Shown here: piece by piece, positions 18,419-28,428 of the stretch
Position numbering within the stretch: position 1 is the stretch's first letter
Layout of the letters: every line of letters starts with the position of its first letter
Source: Chryseobacterium elymi
GTDB taxonomy: Bacteria; Bacteroidota; Bacteroidia; Flavobacteriales; Weeksellaceae
Direction of reading: 5' to 3'
NCBI RefSeq assembly: GCF_003385495.1
Contig: NZ_QNUH01000009.1
Span: 1 to 64,000 of the forward strand
Length of the DNA: 64,000 bases
The notes under the pieces: model-generated
What the model was told of the DNA's origin: nothing
Seen by the model: only the letters and a program-made list of their open reading frames with translations
Databases searched by the model: none
Made by a program: the position numbers and the translations under genes

Positions 18419-20179
18419 TTGAATAAGCAGCCACTTCTCATTTTGTCTATCTGTTTTATCCTCGGAATTTTTTTTCAGGATAAAATGCTGTTGGATAAAA
18501 CTATAATTTATATAGTTTCAGCAAGCTGTTTATCAATTTTCCTTTTGTGTTTTTTGAATTCTTATTTTCTGCATAAAACAAGAGCGATACTGCTGGGATT
18601 GATGTTTTTCGGAGCCGGAATAATCCTCCATTTTTTCAATACCTTTTCGTCCGGTAACCGGTATGATAATCAAAACGTAACGGTATTCTTTAAGATTTCC
18701 AAAAAACTGAATTCTACAGAAAAAAATAAAAAATATGAAGCCGTTATTCGTGCAGGAAAAGAAAATTTCAATGCTGTTGTATATATCCCCAAAACCAATA
18801 AAGAAATTGATTTTGAGCATTATTACAAGGCTGATGCTTACCTGTCAAAAACAAAATCTCCGCAGTACAGCTTTCAGTTTGATTATGCAAGGTATTTAAA
18901 AAGGAAAAATATTGAATATCAATGTTATATCTCCAGTAATATTTCCTCAGCAAAGAGAAATGATTTAAGCTTAAATGAACGAATTCAGCAGCGTAGATTA
19001 GAAACATTGCAAAAAATTGATCAAGCTGAAATGTTCCCTAGCACCCGGGAATTCTTAAAAGGAATTATTCTGGCAGACAGGACAGAAATGGATTCTGAAA
19101 CGGTAGAAGATTTCAACAGGTCCGGAATGGTTCATTTATTGGCTATTTCAGGAACACATATTGTCGTCATTTTTGGGATGTTCTACTTTTTACTGATGCG
19201 GTTCAGCCCTTTACGGTTCAGAAAATATGCGGTGATTTCCAGCATTGTTTTTATCTGGCTGTTTGCTGTATTTATCGGTTTTGGAAATTCTGTGATGCGG
19301 GCCTGTATTATGCTGACGGTATATTTTGTCTATGTTCTTCTCCAGAGAAAACCAGATATGCTTCATTCTCTTTCTTTATCAGCAATGATTATTTTAGTTA
19401 TTGACACACAGCATCTTTTTGATATTGGTTTTCAGCTTAGCTTTCTTGCTGTGTTGGGGATTTTTTGGCTAAACCAGCCGCTTTTGAAGTATTTTCCGCA
19501 GCAGAATGGTTATTTAAAAAAAATAATCTGTAATACCATAACCATTTCATTTTCTGCACAGCTGGCGATTCTTTATTACTTTCACCAGTTTTCGTTAGTT
19601 TCTGTGCCTGCCAACATCCTGATAGTCCCATTTTCAGAAATATTGATTGTATTTTCTTTTTTAATGACGGTTCTCATTGGATTGAAGATCGATTTTATGT
19701 GGATCAATTTTTTATATGACGGATCTATCCGAATTTTACTGAGCCTTATTCACTGGTTTTCAGAGAGGGATATGCTGTTTTACTCAAATATAGCGATGAG
19801 TATTGCTGAAGCAATATTTTTGTCTATTGTCGTTTATATGCTGAGACCATTGCTTTTAAAGATCAATTTTAAAAATTTAACCAGGGTAGCAGCAATGGTT
19901 TTAGTGTTTTTTATAATCAGAACAGCGTTTAGTATTTTTGAAAATCAGAAAGAAGAAATACTGCTTCATGATTTTAATAAAACTAACGTATTATCAGTGA
20001 AGAAGGGAAGTAAGGCTTGCTTTTGGATAGCAGAACGTTCTGATAAAAAGAAAATTTTAAGATTTATAGCAGGGCCTTACTGTTCTTCCAGACGTATTCG
20101 GACTCTGGAAATAAAGACCTTTCCTGAAACAGCAGAAAAGGTAGTTTATAATGGCAAAATTTATGATTTGAAAAAATAA
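18419..20179 (+). CDS. ComEC/Rec2-type competence membrane protein
   Basis: The best start is TTG at 18419 (MNKQPLLILSICFILGIFFQ), giving 586 residues; an in-frame TTG at 18398 is the alternative, and no ATG fits. The protein has an N-terminal pair of helices, a soluble DUF4131-like OB region (residues about 85-165) and the polytopic Competence domain with FNRSGMVHLLAISGTHIVVIFG and FGNSVMRACIM. ComEC forms the inner-membrane channel for incoming single-stranded DNA. The C-terminal metallo-beta-lactamase domain of long ComEC proteins is absent; only about 80 residues follow the last helix. Confidence 0.85.
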   Translation: MNKQPLLILSICFILGIFFQDKMLLDKTIIYIVSASCLSIFLLCFLNSYFLHKTRAILLGLMFFGAGIILHFFNTFSSGNRYDNQNVTVFFKISKKLNSTEKNKKYEAVIRAGKENFNAVVYIPKTNKEIDFEHYYKADAYLSKTKSPQYSFQFDYARYLKRKNIEYQCYISSNISSAKRNDLSLNERIQQRRLETLQKIDQAEMFPSTREFLKGIILADRTEMDSETVEDFNRSGMVHLLAISGTHIVVIFGMFYFLLMRFSPLRFRKYAVISSIVFIWLFAVFIGFGNSVMRACIMLTVYFVYVLLQRKPDMLHSLSLSAMIILVIDTQHLFDIGFQLSFLAVLGIFWLNQPLLKYFPQQNGYLKKIICNTITISFSAQLAILYYFHQFSLVSVPANILIVPFSEILIVFSFLMTVLIGLKIDFMWINFLYDGSIRILLSLIHWFSERDMLFYSNIAMSIAEAIFLSIVVYMLRPLLLKINFKNLTRVAAMVLVFFIIRTAFSIFENQKEEILLHDFNKTNVLSVKKGSKACFWIAERSDKKKILRFIAGPYCSSRRIRTLEIKTFPETAEKVVYNGKIYDLKK

Positions 20180-20250
20180 ACAGTACTTTTCATTTTTTCC
20201 TTTAAACAATGTGATAGATTCTTATTTAGAAAGATTACAAACTGTCTAAT

Positions 20251-20266
20251 TGTGAGATTTCTCACT
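20251..20266. promoter_or_regulatory. CRP/FNR-like operator of the sdh operon
   Basis: TGTGA-GATTTC-TCACT is a near-perfect dyad of the CRP-family type. Its centre is about 42 bases upstream of the transcription start implied by the promoter at 20268-20296, which is the class II activator position. Confidence 0.55.
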
Positions 20267-20267
20267 T

Positions 20268-20296
20268 TTTGATATAGTTAACATTTCTTAATTTTG
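20268..20296 (+). promoter_or_regulatory. sdhCAB promoter
   Basis: TTTG at 20268-20271, a 17-base spacer and TAATTTTG at 20289-20296 match the flavobacterial TTG-N17-23-TAnnTTTG promoter. Initiation would be near 20300, about 20 bases before the sdhC ATG. Confidence 0.7.
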
Positions 20297-20319
20297 TGGA
20301 AAATCAAATGTAAACTTAT

Positions 20320-20982
20320 ATGGCAGGTTTAACGAGTTCTACGATAGGTAGAAAATATGCTATGGCATTGTCGGCTATGTTTTTGCTGATATTTCTGGTG
20401 ATGCACCTTTCTGTAAACCTTTTGTCGGTTTTTGGTGAGGATGCGTACAACAATGCTTCGCAATTCATGGGGTACAATCCTCTTATTCAATTTGTAATGC
20501 AGCCAATTTTGATATTTGCTGTCGTTTTCCATTTTGTAATGGGATTTGTTTTGGAAATTAAAAACCAAAAAGCACGTCCTGTGAAATACAATTCAAACAA
20601 TCCTTCTCACAACTCTACCTGGATGTCCAGAAATATGATTATTTCCGGTGCTGTGATTTTGGCATTTGTTTTTCTTCATTTGTACGACTTTTGGCTTCAC
20701 GAAATGAATTACAAATATATTGACGGACTGCCGATTGAAGAAACACGTTTCTGGGGAGACCTGCACGCAAAGTTTGCAGATCTTTGGAGAGTAGTTTTAT
20801 ATGTAGTTTCTTTTGTTTTGCTGGGGCTGCATTTAGCTCACGGTTTCCAATCTTCTTTCCAATCTATTGGCGCAAGACATCCGAAATATACTCCGGTAAT
20901 CAAAGCTTTTGGAAAATGGTATTCAATCCTTATTCCTGCAGGTTTTATTTTTATTGCAATTTATCACTTCGTAACTCAATAA
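20320..20982 (+). CDS. sdhC: succinate dehydrogenase cytochrome b subunit (type B)
   Basis: The 220-residue protein has five hydrophobic helices and conserved histidines ([45 protein letters not shown]) that fit the single-polypeptide di-heme anchor of type B succinate:quinone oxidoreductases. It binds haem and menaquinone in the inner membrane. It is the first gene of sdhCAB, with sdhA 16 bases downstream. As in other Bacteroidota there is no sdhD. Confidence 0.94.
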   Translation: MAGLTSSTIGRKYAMALSAMFLLIFLVMHLSVNLLSVFGEDAYNNASQFMGYNPLIQFVMQPILIFAVVFHFVMGFVLEIKNQKARPVKYNSNNPSHNSTWMSRNMIISGAVILAFVFLHLYDFWLHEMNYKYIDGLPIEETRFWGDLHAKFADLWRVVLYVVSFVLLGLHLAHGFQSSFQSIGARHPKYTPVIKAFGKWYSILIPAGFIFIAIYHFVTQ

Positions 20983-20998
20983 TATCAGTATACCAATT

Positions 20999-23011
20999 AT
21001 GAGTAAATTAGATTCAAAAATTCCGGCTGGTCCTTTAAAGGATAAATGGAAGCATCATAAAGACCATATGAACCTTGTTGCACCCAACAACAGAGATAAG
21101 ATTGATATTATTGTTGTAGGTACAGGTTTGGCAGGTGGTTCTGCGGCAGCTACTTTAGCTGAGCAGGGATATAACGTAAAAGCATTCTGCTACCAGGATT
21201 CTCCAAGAAGAGCACACTCAATTGCAGCTCAGGGAGGTATCAATGCTGCTAAAAACTATCAGGGTGATGGTGATTCTACATACAGATTATTCTATGATAC
21301 CATCAAAGGTGGTGACTATAGAGCAAGAGAGGCCAATGTTTACAGATTAGCTGAGGTTTCTGCCAATATTATTGACCAGTGCGTTTCGCAGGGTGTTCCT
21401 TTCGGGAGAGATTACGGCGGTCAGTTAGATAACCGTTCATTTGGTGGAGTTCAGGTAAAAAGAACATTCTATGCAAAAGGACAGACAGGGCAGCAGCTAT
21501 TGTTAGGTGCCTATTCTGCAATGAGCCGTCAGATTGGTAAAGGAAGAATCAAGATGTACAACCGTCATGAAATGATGGAATTGGTAATTGTAGACGGAAA
21601 AGCAAGAGGAATCATCGCAAGAAACCTGGTGACAGGTGAAATCGAAAGACATTCTGCTCACGCGGTTGTTATTGCATCAGGAGGTTACGGAAACGTATAT
21701 TTCCTTTCTACGAATGCAATGGGATCGAACGTTTCTGCGGCTTGGAAAATTCATAAAAAAGGAGCGTACTTCGCAAACCCTTGTTATGTACAGATTCACC
21801 CGACTTGTATTCCGGTTCATGGAACACAGCAGTCTAAACTGACTTTGATGTCAGAATCATTAAGAAACTCAGGAAGAATCTGGGTTCCTAAGAAAATTGA
21901 AGATTCTGTAGCGATCAGAGAAGGAAAGCTTAGACCTGAAAATATTAAAGAAGAAGATAGAGATTATTATTTGGAAAGAAGATATCCTGCATTCGGAAAC
22001 TTAGTGCCTAGAGACGTTGCGTCGAGAGCTGGTAAAGAAAGATGTGATGCTGGTTACGGAATCGAAAATAATGATACTAAAGAAGGTGTTTACTTAGATT
22101 TCTCTACAGAGATTATTAAAAAGGGTAAAGAAGCCGCTATCGAAAAACATATTCATAATCCTACAGATCAGCAGATCTATGATTTAGGAAAAGCTTGGAT
22201 TGAGGAAAAATACGGTAACTTATTCGTGATGTACGAAAAAATTACGGCTGATGATCCTTACAAAACCCCAATGAAGATCTATCCTGCAGTTCACTACACA
22301 ATGGGTGGTGTTTGGGTAGATTACAACTTGCAGTCTACCATTCCTGGGTGTTTCGTAATCGGTGAAGCCAATTTCTCAGATCACGGAGCTAACAGATTGG
22401 GAGCTTCTGCTTTGATGCAGGGGTTGGCAGACGGATATTTCGTTCTTCCTTACACGATTGCAGATTACCTTTCAGCGGACATCAGAACGGGAGCAATTCC
22501 TACAACTTCTGGCGAATTCGATCAGGCTGAAAAAGAAATTAAAGACAAAGTAAATTTCTTCTTAAATAATAAAGGAACTCACTCAGTAGATCATTTCCAC
22601 AAAAAATTAGGACACATCATGTGGAATAAAGTAGGAATGGGAAGAACTCCTGAAGGTTTGAGAGAAGCTATTGCTGAAATTGCTCAGGTGAAAAAAGAAT
22701 TCTGGAGCGATGTGAAAGTTCCTGGTGATGCAGATGGAATGAACACTGAGCTTGAAAAAGCTTTCAGAGTGGCAGATTTCATCGAACTAGGACAATTAAT
22801 GGCAATCGATGCATTACACAGAAACGAATCTTGTGGAGGACATTTCAGAGAAGACCATGCTACTCCTGAAGGTGAAGCTGAAAGAGATGATGTTAACTTC
22901 AAATATGTAGCAGCTTGGGAATATCAAACAGATGATATCACAACGGAAGTGCTGCATAAAGAAGATCTGATCTATGAAAACATTGAAGTTAAAGCAAGAA
23001 GTTACAAATAA
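20999..23011 (+). CDS. sdhA: succinate dehydrogenase/fumarate reductase flavoprotein subunit
   Basis: This 670-residue subunit has the FAD motif ([20 protein letters not shown]), the region of the covalent flavin histidine ([15 protein letters not shown]), active-site segments ([27 protein letters not shown]) and the late [15 protein letters not shown]. It oxidises succinate to fumarate in the TCA cycle, or the reverse when used as a fumarate reductase. The length and N-terminal extension are normal for the Bacteroidota type B enzyme. Confidence 0.97.
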   Translation: MSKLDSKIPAGPLKDKWKHHKDHMNLVAPNNRDKIDIIVVGTGLAGGSAAATLAEQGYNVKAFCYQDSPRRAHSIAAQGGINAAKNYQGDGDSTYRLFYDTIKGGDYRAREANVYRLAEVSANIIDQCVSQGVPFGRDYGGQLDNRSFGGVQVKRTFYAKGQTGQQLLLGAYSAMSRQIGKGRIKMYNRHEMMELVIVDGKARGIIARNLVTGEIERHSAHAVVIASGGYGNVYFLSTNAMGSNVSAAWKIHKKGAYFANPCYVQIHPTCIPVHGTQQSKLTLMSESLRNSGRIWVPKKIEDSVAIREGKLRPENIKEEDRDYYLERRYPAFGNLVPRDVASRAGKERCDAGYGIENNDTKEGVYLDFSTEIIKKGKEAAIEKHIHNPTDQQIYDLGKAWIEEKYGNLFVMYEKITADDPYKTPMKIYPAVHYTMGGVWVDYNLQSTIPGCFVIGEANFSDHGANRLGASALMQGLADGYFVLPYTIADYLSADIRTGAIPTTSGEFDQAEKEIKDKVNFFLNNKGTHSVDHFHKKLGHIMWNKVGMGRTPEGLREAIAEIAQVKKEFWSDVKVPGDADGMNTELEKAFRVADFIELGQLMAIDALHRNESCGGHFREDHATPEGEAERDDVNFKYVAAWEYQTDDITTEVLHKEDLIYENIEVKARSYK

Positions 23012-23035
23012 TCTCCAACCTATAAATACATAATT

Positions 23036-23803
23036 ATGAGTGCAAAAAAAGGCCTTCATCTTACCCTAAAAATTTGGAGACAAAAAAATAGCAAAACTAA
23101 AGGTCAGTTTGAGACCTACAAGATATCAGATGTTTCTACAGATTCCTCATTCTTGGAAATGTTGGACATCCTGAACGAAAATATTATTAACGAAGGAAAA
23201 GAACCTATCGCTTTTGATCACGACTGTCGTGAAGGAATCTGCGGGATGTGTTCACTTTATATCAACGGTAGAGCGCATGGCCCGGATACAGGGATCACGA
23301 CCTGTCAGCTTCACATGAGAATGTTCAAAGACGGTGAAACCATCGTTATTGAGCCTTGGAGAAGTGCAGCTTTCCCGGTTATCAAAGACTTGATGGTAGA
23401 CAGAAGCGCATTCGACAGAGTAATGGCTGCAGGTGGTTTCATTTCGGTGAACACTTCAGGAAATACTTTGGATGCCAATGCAATTCCTGTTCCTAAAGAA
23501 GATGCAGACAAAGCAATGGATGCTGCAGCATGTATCGGATGTGGAGCTTGTGTGGCTACCTGTAAAAACGGTTCTGCAATGTTATTCGTTGGAGCTAAAG
23601 TTTCTCAATACGCTCTTCTACCTCAAGGTAGAGTAGAAGCGAAGAGAAGAGTTCTGAACATGGTAAAAGCCATGGACGAAGAAGGATTCGGAAACTGTTC
23701 AAATACCGGAGCTTGTGAAGTTGAATGCCCGAAAGGAATTTCTCTTGAAAACATCGCCAGAATGAACAGAGAATATATGGCTGCTATGGTAGATCAGGGA
23801 TAG
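23036..23803 (+). CDS. sdhB: succinate dehydrogenase/fumarate reductase iron-sulfur subunit
   Basis: The 255-residue protein carries the [2Fe-2S] cysteines ([11 protein letters not shown] and TCQLH), the [4Fe-4S] motif ([14 protein letters not shown]) and the [3Fe-4S] motif ([15 protein letters not shown]) in the proper order. It passes electrons from SdhA to SdhC. It is the last gene of the operon, 24 bases after sdhA, and is followed by a terminator. Confidence 0.97.
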   Translation: MSAKKGLHLTLKIWRQKNSKTKGQFETYKISDVSTDSSFLEMLDILNENIINEGKEPIAFDHDCREGICGMCSLYINGRAHGPDTGITTCQLHMRMFKDGETIVIEPWRSAAFPVIKDLMVDRSAFDRVMAAGGFISVNTSGNTLDANAIPVPKEDADKAMDAAACIGCGACVATCKNGSAMLFVGAKVSQYALLPQGRVEAKRRVLNMVKAMDEEGFGNCSNTGACEVECPKGISLENIARMNREYMAAMVDQG

Positions 23804-23822
23804 AAACTATTCAGAATACATA

Positions 23823-23857
23823 AAAAATCGTCTTCATTATGGAGACGATTTTTTTTA
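23823..23857 (+). terminator. sdhCAB terminator
   Basis: AATCGTCT (from 23826) pairs with AGACGATT (23843-23850), extended by flanking A and T runs, and a poly-T tail follows. Confidence 0.85.
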
Positions 23858-24095
23858 TAAGATAATTGAGCTGTTAAAATTTGTTAAGGTGTTGGTCAGA
23901 TAAGATATTCTTTAATTTAATAAGTCTATATTTGGTGAACACTTGAATGTGTGAGAAAAGGATTGTTTTTTTTTGAGATTCCTTTTCTGGTGAGAGGTTT
24001 TAAATAATAAAAGGCACTTAAAGTCCCATTTATAAAGGTTCTCATAAAATTTTCAAAAAAAATAAATAGTGTTAATCAGCAAGCCGTAAAAAACG
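23858..24095. other. intergenic gap between sdhB and the thioredoxin-like lipoprotein gene
   Basis: No gene is visible. It holds a TATATTTG box (23927-23934), which could be a distal promoter, and a 9-base inverted repeat AGAAAAGGA/TCCTTTTCT (23954-23962 and 23980-23988) of unknown meaning. Confidence 0.4.
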
Positions 24096-24103
24096 TATTT
24101 TTG
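24096..24103 (+). promoter_or_regulatory. -7 box of the thioredoxin-like lipoprotein gene
   Basis: TATTTTTG matches TAnnTTTG, 19 bases before the ATG at 24122. Confidence 0.45.
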
Positions 24104-24121
24104 CGTAATATTAAAATTGAA

Positions 24122-25642
24122 ATGAAAAAATATCTTTTATTGTTTATCATCACAGCTTTTGTGATGTCTTGTTCAAAAAAAGTTGAAGTTAAAGGAAAAA
24201 TTACCGGAAGTTCACCACTCGAAAGAATTGAATTTGTTGAAGCTTCTGGTGTAGCAACCCTTCCGCTTATTAATATTGGTTTAGATAAAAATGGAAACTT
24301 TACAGGAAGCTTCGAAGCTCCTAAAGACGGAATGTATGTAATCAACTATGCAGGAAGACAAAACCTGATTTATCTTGAGGGCGGACAGAATCTTAATATT
24401 TCCGGAAACGCAATGACCTTCCCAAATGAGTTCGTCGTTACAGGAGATGCCAAAAAAAATAATGATTTCCTTCAGGCCAGCCAAAAGTTCTTAAGTGAGT
24501 ATGGAAGTAAAATCAACATCCAGCAGTTAATGTCAGGAGACGAAAAAACCTTCTTAAAAGGAGCTCAGAAAATTGAAGCCGACATTAACAAAAACGTAGA
24601 AGATGTTGCTCAAAAAAATAATCCAAGTAAAGGAATCTTAGAATGGAAAAAGAATGATGTGAAAGTAACTATTCTTAATCTTCTTGCCAACTATGAGATG
24701 TCACAGCGCCAGATGTCAGGAAATCCATCATTTAAAGTATCAAAAGCATTCCAGGATTATGAAACGAAGCTGGAAGAAAATAAAGATGTAATGGTGAAAA
24801 CCATTCCATTATACAGACAGTACCTTCTTGTAAAGATGAGCCCTGATTTTCAAAAATATGCTGAAGCAAAAACCAAAGGAAAAACAGACATGATCACTTC
24901 TGAAGTGTTCGCGCAGTTCCTAAAAGAAAGAAAAGAAGTTTCACAAACCGCTAAAGATTATCTGTTGGCATTTGTAGTAGCTCAGGATATTCACCCGGGT
25001 GCTCCTGCAAAGAACACAGAAAAGGTTAAAAAAATCATTGACACAGATATTACAGATGCCGGTATCAAAGCAGATTTAGTTAAAATGCAGGTAGCAGTGA
25101 ATGGAGTTAAAGTAGGAGAGCCTGCTCCGGAAGCATCATTGATAAAAGCAGACGGTAAATCTTACCAGCTTTCTGAAAACAAAGGAAAACCCTATATGCT
25201 GTTCTTCTATGCATCCTGGAACCCTTATATCAGTGAAGGTACAGTTCCTGTACTGAAAGAAGTCGTGAATTTCTATAAATCTAAAATGAACTTTGTTTTT
25301 GTAAATGTAGATGATTCCAAAGATCAGTTTGTAAAAACAAGCAGTGCATTGTTAAAAGGAATTCCGGGAACTAATGTGTACGGAGAAAAAGGTTTGGAAT
25401 CCGATATTGCTAAAAAATATGGAGTTTATGGATTTAAGTTGCCTTGCTTTGTAATTGTGGATAAAGATGGTAAAATTGCAAGCAGATCTTTTGTGAACCT
25501 AGGGGAACAGGAAGTTGTAACGATCCTGGATAAACTTACAGGTCTTTCTGCACCTAAAGTGGAACCTAATATCCAGATGCAGCCGGGGACGATGGATCCT
25601 TCAGTACAGCCTGTAAATCCTCAGCCTGCCCCAACAAAATAA
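24122..25642 (+). CDS. TlpA-like lipoprotein with DUF4369, thioredoxin cysteines missing
   Basis: ATG at 24122 gives 506 residues. A lipoprotein signal (MKKYLLLFIITAFVMSC) is followed by a DUF4369-type beta domain (residues about 25-120), a helical middle and a C-terminal thioredoxin-like domain (about 335-475). The position that normally reads WCxxC is YASWNPYISEG, so both redox cysteines are absent. The cis-Pro region (KLPCFVIVDKDG) carries one unusual Cys. It probably has no disulfide reductase activity and may be a binding or structural module in the periplasm. It is monocistronic, with a UUCG-loop terminator. Confidence 0.8.
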   Translation: MKKYLLLFIITAFVMSCSKKVEVKGKITGSSPLERIEFVEASGVATLPLINIGLDKNGNFTGSFEAPKDGMYVINYAGRQNLIYLEGGQNLNISGNAMTFPNEFVVTGDAKKNNDFLQASQKFLSEYGSKINIQQLMSGDEKTFLKGAQKIEADINKNVEDVAQKNNPSKGILEWKKNDVKVTILNLLANYEMSQRQMSGNPSFKVSKAFQDYETKLEENKDVMVKTIPLYRQYLLVKMSPDFQKYAEAKTKGKTDMITSEVFAQFLKERKEVSQTAKDYLLAFVVAQDIHPGAPAKNTEKVKKIIDTDITDAGIKADLVKMQVAVNGVKVGEPAPEASLIKADGKSYQLSENKGKPYMLFFYASWNPYISEGTVPVLKEVVNFYKSKMNFVFVNVDDSKDQFVKTSSALLKGIPGTNVYGEKGLESDIAKKYGVYGFKLPCFVIVDKDGKIASRSFVNLGEQEVVTILDKLTGLSAPKVEPNIQMQPGTMDPSVQPVNPQPAPTK

Positions 25643-25661
25643 TAAACTTTAATATAGAGTG

Positions 25662-25690
25662 AAACCTTATCTTCGGATAAGGTTTTTTTT
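25662..25690 (+). terminator. terminator with UUCG loop
   Basis: AAACCTTATC (25662-25671), loop TTCG, GATAAGGTTT (25676-25685), then a T-tract. Confidence 0.9.
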
Positions 25691-25694
25691 ATTG

Positions 25695-25808
25695 TATTTT
25701 TGCGGAACCAAACCGGAAGGTTGCTTTCGGTGTATTAGAAAAATAGAAATAGAATTTTAGGATGAGTCGCAGGGTTCGTCCGACCATTAAAAGAAATTGA
25801 GTTTAGGG
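25695..25808 (+). promoter_or_regulatory. rlmD promoter box and structured leader
   Basis: TATTTTTG (25695-25702) is a -7 box giving a leader of about 100 bases. The leader contains a likely hairpin, ACCGGAAG-GTTG-CTTTCGGT (about 25712-25731). It belongs to no riboswitch class that I recognise. Confidence 0.35.
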
Positions 25809-27215
25809 ATGAGAAAGAAGAAAGATATAATTCTTGAAAATATTAAACTGTTTGGCGCAGGCGCAAAAGGCGTTGCAATAGGAAGAACCGAAGAAGGAAA
25901 AACTGTACTGATTTCCGGAGCAGTTCCCGGAGATATAGTCAATGCAAGAGTAAAAAAATCCAAATCCAAGTACTATGAGGCTGAAACCACAGAAATTTTG
26001 GAGAAGTCACCATTCAGAGTAGATCCCAAATGTATTCACTTCGGAACATGCGGTGGATGCAAGTGGCAGAATATGAGCTACGAAAAACAGCTCGACTTCA
26101 AACAGGAAGAAGTATATAATAATATTAAAAGAATCGGTGGAATTGATGATTTTGAAACCGTTCCGATCTTAGGTGCCGAAGAACAGTATTTCTATAGAAA
26201 TAAAATGGAGTTTTCCTTTTCCAATGCGAGATGGCTTACCCAATACGAAATAAGTTCCGAAGAGAATTTCGGAAGCAAAGACGCATTAGGTTTCCATATT
26301 CCCGGAATGTGGAGCAAGATCCTGGACCTGAAAGAATGCTTCCTGCAGGAAGATCCGTCCAATGCTATACGTTTAGCTGTAAAGAACTATGGTGTACAAA
26401 ACGGGTTGGATTTCTTTGATGTCAGAAATCAGGAAGGCTTTTTAAGAACCTTAATGATGAGACAGAACTCTAAAGGCGAATGGATGGTACTATTCCAGCT
26501 TTACAGAGAAGAAAAAGAAAACAGAGAAAAGCTTTTCCAGTTCCTGCTTGAAAAGTTCCCACAAATCAAAACATTGGTGTATGCCATCAATCCGAAGCAG
26601 AATGATTCTATTTACGATCTGGATATCAATATTTATTTCGGAGAAGGTTTCCTGATGGAAGAAATGGATGGACTGAAGTTTAAAATTGGGCCAAAATCAT
26701 TCTTTCAGACTAATTACAAACAGGCTTTGGAGCTTTACAGAAAAACATTGGAGTTTGCTGATTTGAAGGGTGATGAAGTAGTGTATGATCTGTATACAGG
26801 AACAGGAACTATTGCCCAGTATGTTGCCAGAAATGCAAAACAGGTTATAGGTATAGAATCTGTTCAGGAAGCTATAGATGCAGCCATTGAACATGCTGAA
26901 TTAAATGGCCTTACCAATACAACATTCTATTGTGGAGATATGAAAAATGTCTTTAACGATGAGTTTTTAGAAAATCATCCGAAAGCAGATGTTTTAATTA
27001 CCGATCCGCCAAGAGATGGAATGCACCAGAAAGTGGTAGAACAGATATTGAAACTTGCTCCGGAAAAAGTAGTCTATGTGAGCTGCAACTCAGCAACTCA
27101 GGCAAGAGATCTTGCCCTGATGAAAGAACACTATACTTTGGTGAAGATTTTGCCGGTGGATATGTTCCCGCAAACCCACCACGTAGAAAATATAGCATTG
27201 CTGATTAAAAAATAA
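25809..27215 (+). CDS. rlmD: 23S rRNA (uracil(1939)-C(5))-methyltransferase
   Basis: The ATG at 25809 gives 468 residues. The order is an N-terminal TRAM-like domain (FGAGAKGVAIGRTEEGKTVLISGAVPGD), an iron-sulfur cysteine cluster (CIHFGTCGGCKWQNM), the SAM-binding Rossmann motifs (VVYDLYTGTGTIAQYVA) and the catalytic cysteine region (DPPRDGMH, VYVSCNSATQARDL). This is the TrmA/RlmD/RumA family. The exact target uracil is by family inference. The two DUF genes downstream often accompany it in flavobacteria, as far as I recall. Confidence 0.9.
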   Translation: MRKKKDIILENIKLFGAGAKGVAIGRTEEGKTVLISGAVPGDIVNARVKKSKSKYYEAETTEILEKSPFRVDPKCIHFGTCGGCKWQNMSYEKQLDFKQEEVYNNIKRIGGIDDFETVPILGAEEQYFYRNKMEFSFSNARWLTQYEISSEENFGSKDALGFHIPGMWSKILDLKECFLQEDPSNAIRLAVKNYGVQNGLDFFDVRNQEGFLRTLMMRQNSKGEWMVLFQLYREEKENREKLFQFLLEKFPQIKTLVYAINPKQNDSIYDLDINIYFGEGFLMEEMDGLKFKIGPKSFFQTNYKQALELYRKTLEFADLKGDEVVYDLYTGTGTIAQYVARNAKQVIGIESVQEAIDAAIEHAELNGLTNTTFYCGDMKNVFNDEFLENHPKADVLITDPPRDGMHQKVVEQILKLAPEKVVYVSCNSATQARDLALMKEHYTLVKILPVDMFPQTHHVENIALLIKK

Positions 27216-27294
27216 ATTTATTTAAATTTGAATCTCAAATCTTAATATGAAACGTAAGTTTCATCTGACCAAAATAAAAAATAAAAATATCCAG

Positions 27295-27771
27295 ATGAAA
27301 TATTTTAAATTTATCGTTATGATCTGCTTCGTTGGAATGCTTTTTTCCTGTGGGGGAGATGACGATATCTGTGAAAGCGGTGAAGGGACCCCCAGAATAA
27401 AAGTAGCATTCAAGTCTCTGGCATCCGGAAAAGCAATGACTTTGGATTCATTATATGTAGCTGTAGATTATGGGGCTGGGAAAGTACAGCTGGGGAAAAC
27501 TGAGAAAATAGATTCAAGACTTATCCCGTTACGGGTGGATGATTCACCTTATACAGATGTTTATTTCAGGCTTGAGGATAAAGGGGTAGAATCTCACGTT
27601 CGCGTTAATTACACAACAAAGAGCGCATACGTTTCTCCAGGATGCGGGATTAAAAAAACATACGAGAATTTAAACTCAGAATTAATACAATCAAATCCTG
27701 TACAACAGCTCGAAGCAGGACAAAACCAAATTGAGAATGAAGACAAGACTAATCTTTTCCTTCTTTTTTAG
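27295..27771 (+). CDS. DUF6452-type lipoprotein
   Basis: ATG at 27295 gives 158 residues with a lipoprotein signal (MKYFKFIVMICFVGMLFSC) and a GGDDDICESGEGTPRIKVAF start to the mature protein. The fold is probably beta-rich and the function unknown. The assignment to DUF6452 rests on this start and on its place between rlmD and a DUF6048-like gene. An upstream in-frame ATG (27247) would precede the signal by 16 residues and is less likely. Its last 35 bases overlap the next gene, which suggests translational coupling. Confidence 0.7.
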   Translation: MKYFKFIVMICFVGMLFSCGGDDDICESGEGTPRIKVAFKSLASGKAMTLDSLYVAVDYGAGKVQLGKTEKIDSRLIPLRVDDSPYTDVYFRLEDKGVESHVRVNYTTKSAYVSPGCGIKKTYENLNSELIQSNPVQQLEAGQNQIENEDKTNLFLLF

Positions 27772-28405
27772 CATAATAGGAATAACCGGGTTCGCCCAGG
27801 AAAAAAAAGAAACCCAGGAAGCCAAAAAAGTTCAGGAGAAATACAAACCTAATTTTATGGTAGGTTTTGATGTTCTTAATACAGGTATTTCCTTTTTCTC
27901 GGATAGAATGCTTTACCAGGGCTTTATTTCATCAAAAGTGAAAGGAAATGTTCATGCCATTGCAGAAGCTGGTTTTGAGAAAAATGTATATCAAAAAAAC
28001 GGTTACGACGCCAAGGCAAGCGGCCCCTTTGTGAAGCTTGGTGCTTTTTATATGCTGGCAAAAGACCTTGAAAATGAATTCAATGGTTTTTATGCAGGAG
28101 GTAAAATAGGAGGTGCGTTCTACAATCAGGAGTATATGGCAGTTCCGGTCCGCGGATTTGGAGGTAGCACTTCGTCTGTGGCATTTCCTTCTTCATCACA
28201 AACTTCTGCCTGGGTAGAAGGGACTTTAGGAGGAAGGGTACAGCTGTTTGAATCCAATTTTTATATAGATGTTAATCTTCAGCCAAGATATTTAGTATAC
28301 ACTTCCAAGCAGGATGATATTACCCCGATGATCGTTCCCGGATTTGGTAAAAGCTCAACTAAATTTAATATGGGCTTTGCTTGGAATATTGCCTATAAGT
28401 TTTAG
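27737..28405 (+). CDS. DUF6048-type outer membrane protein
   Basis: ATG at 27737 gives 222 residues with a signal peptide ending in TGFAQ, then a Lys/Glu-rich stretch and many alternating beta segments (PNFMVGFDVLNTGISFFSDR, GPFVKLGAFYMLAKD, SNFYIDVNLQPRYLVY) ending in an aromatic residue (NIAYKF). The terminal Phe and beta pattern suggest a small outer membrane beta-barrel. The function is unknown. It overlaps the preceding lipoprotein gene, so the pair may work together. A terminator follows. Confidence 0.7.
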   Translation: MKTRLIFSFFFSIIGITGFAQEKKETQEAKKVQEKYKPNFMVGFDVLNTGISFFSDRMLYQGFISSKVKGNVHAIAEAGFEKNVYQKNGYDAKASGPFVKLGAFYMLAKDLENEFNGFYAGGKIGGAFYNQEYMAVPVRGFGGSTSSVAFPSSSQTSAWVEGTLGGRVQLFESNFYIDVNLQPRYLVYTSKQDDITPMIVPGFGKSSTKFNMGFAWNIAYKF

Positions 28406-28428
28406 AATAAAATCATTTTACAATAAAG

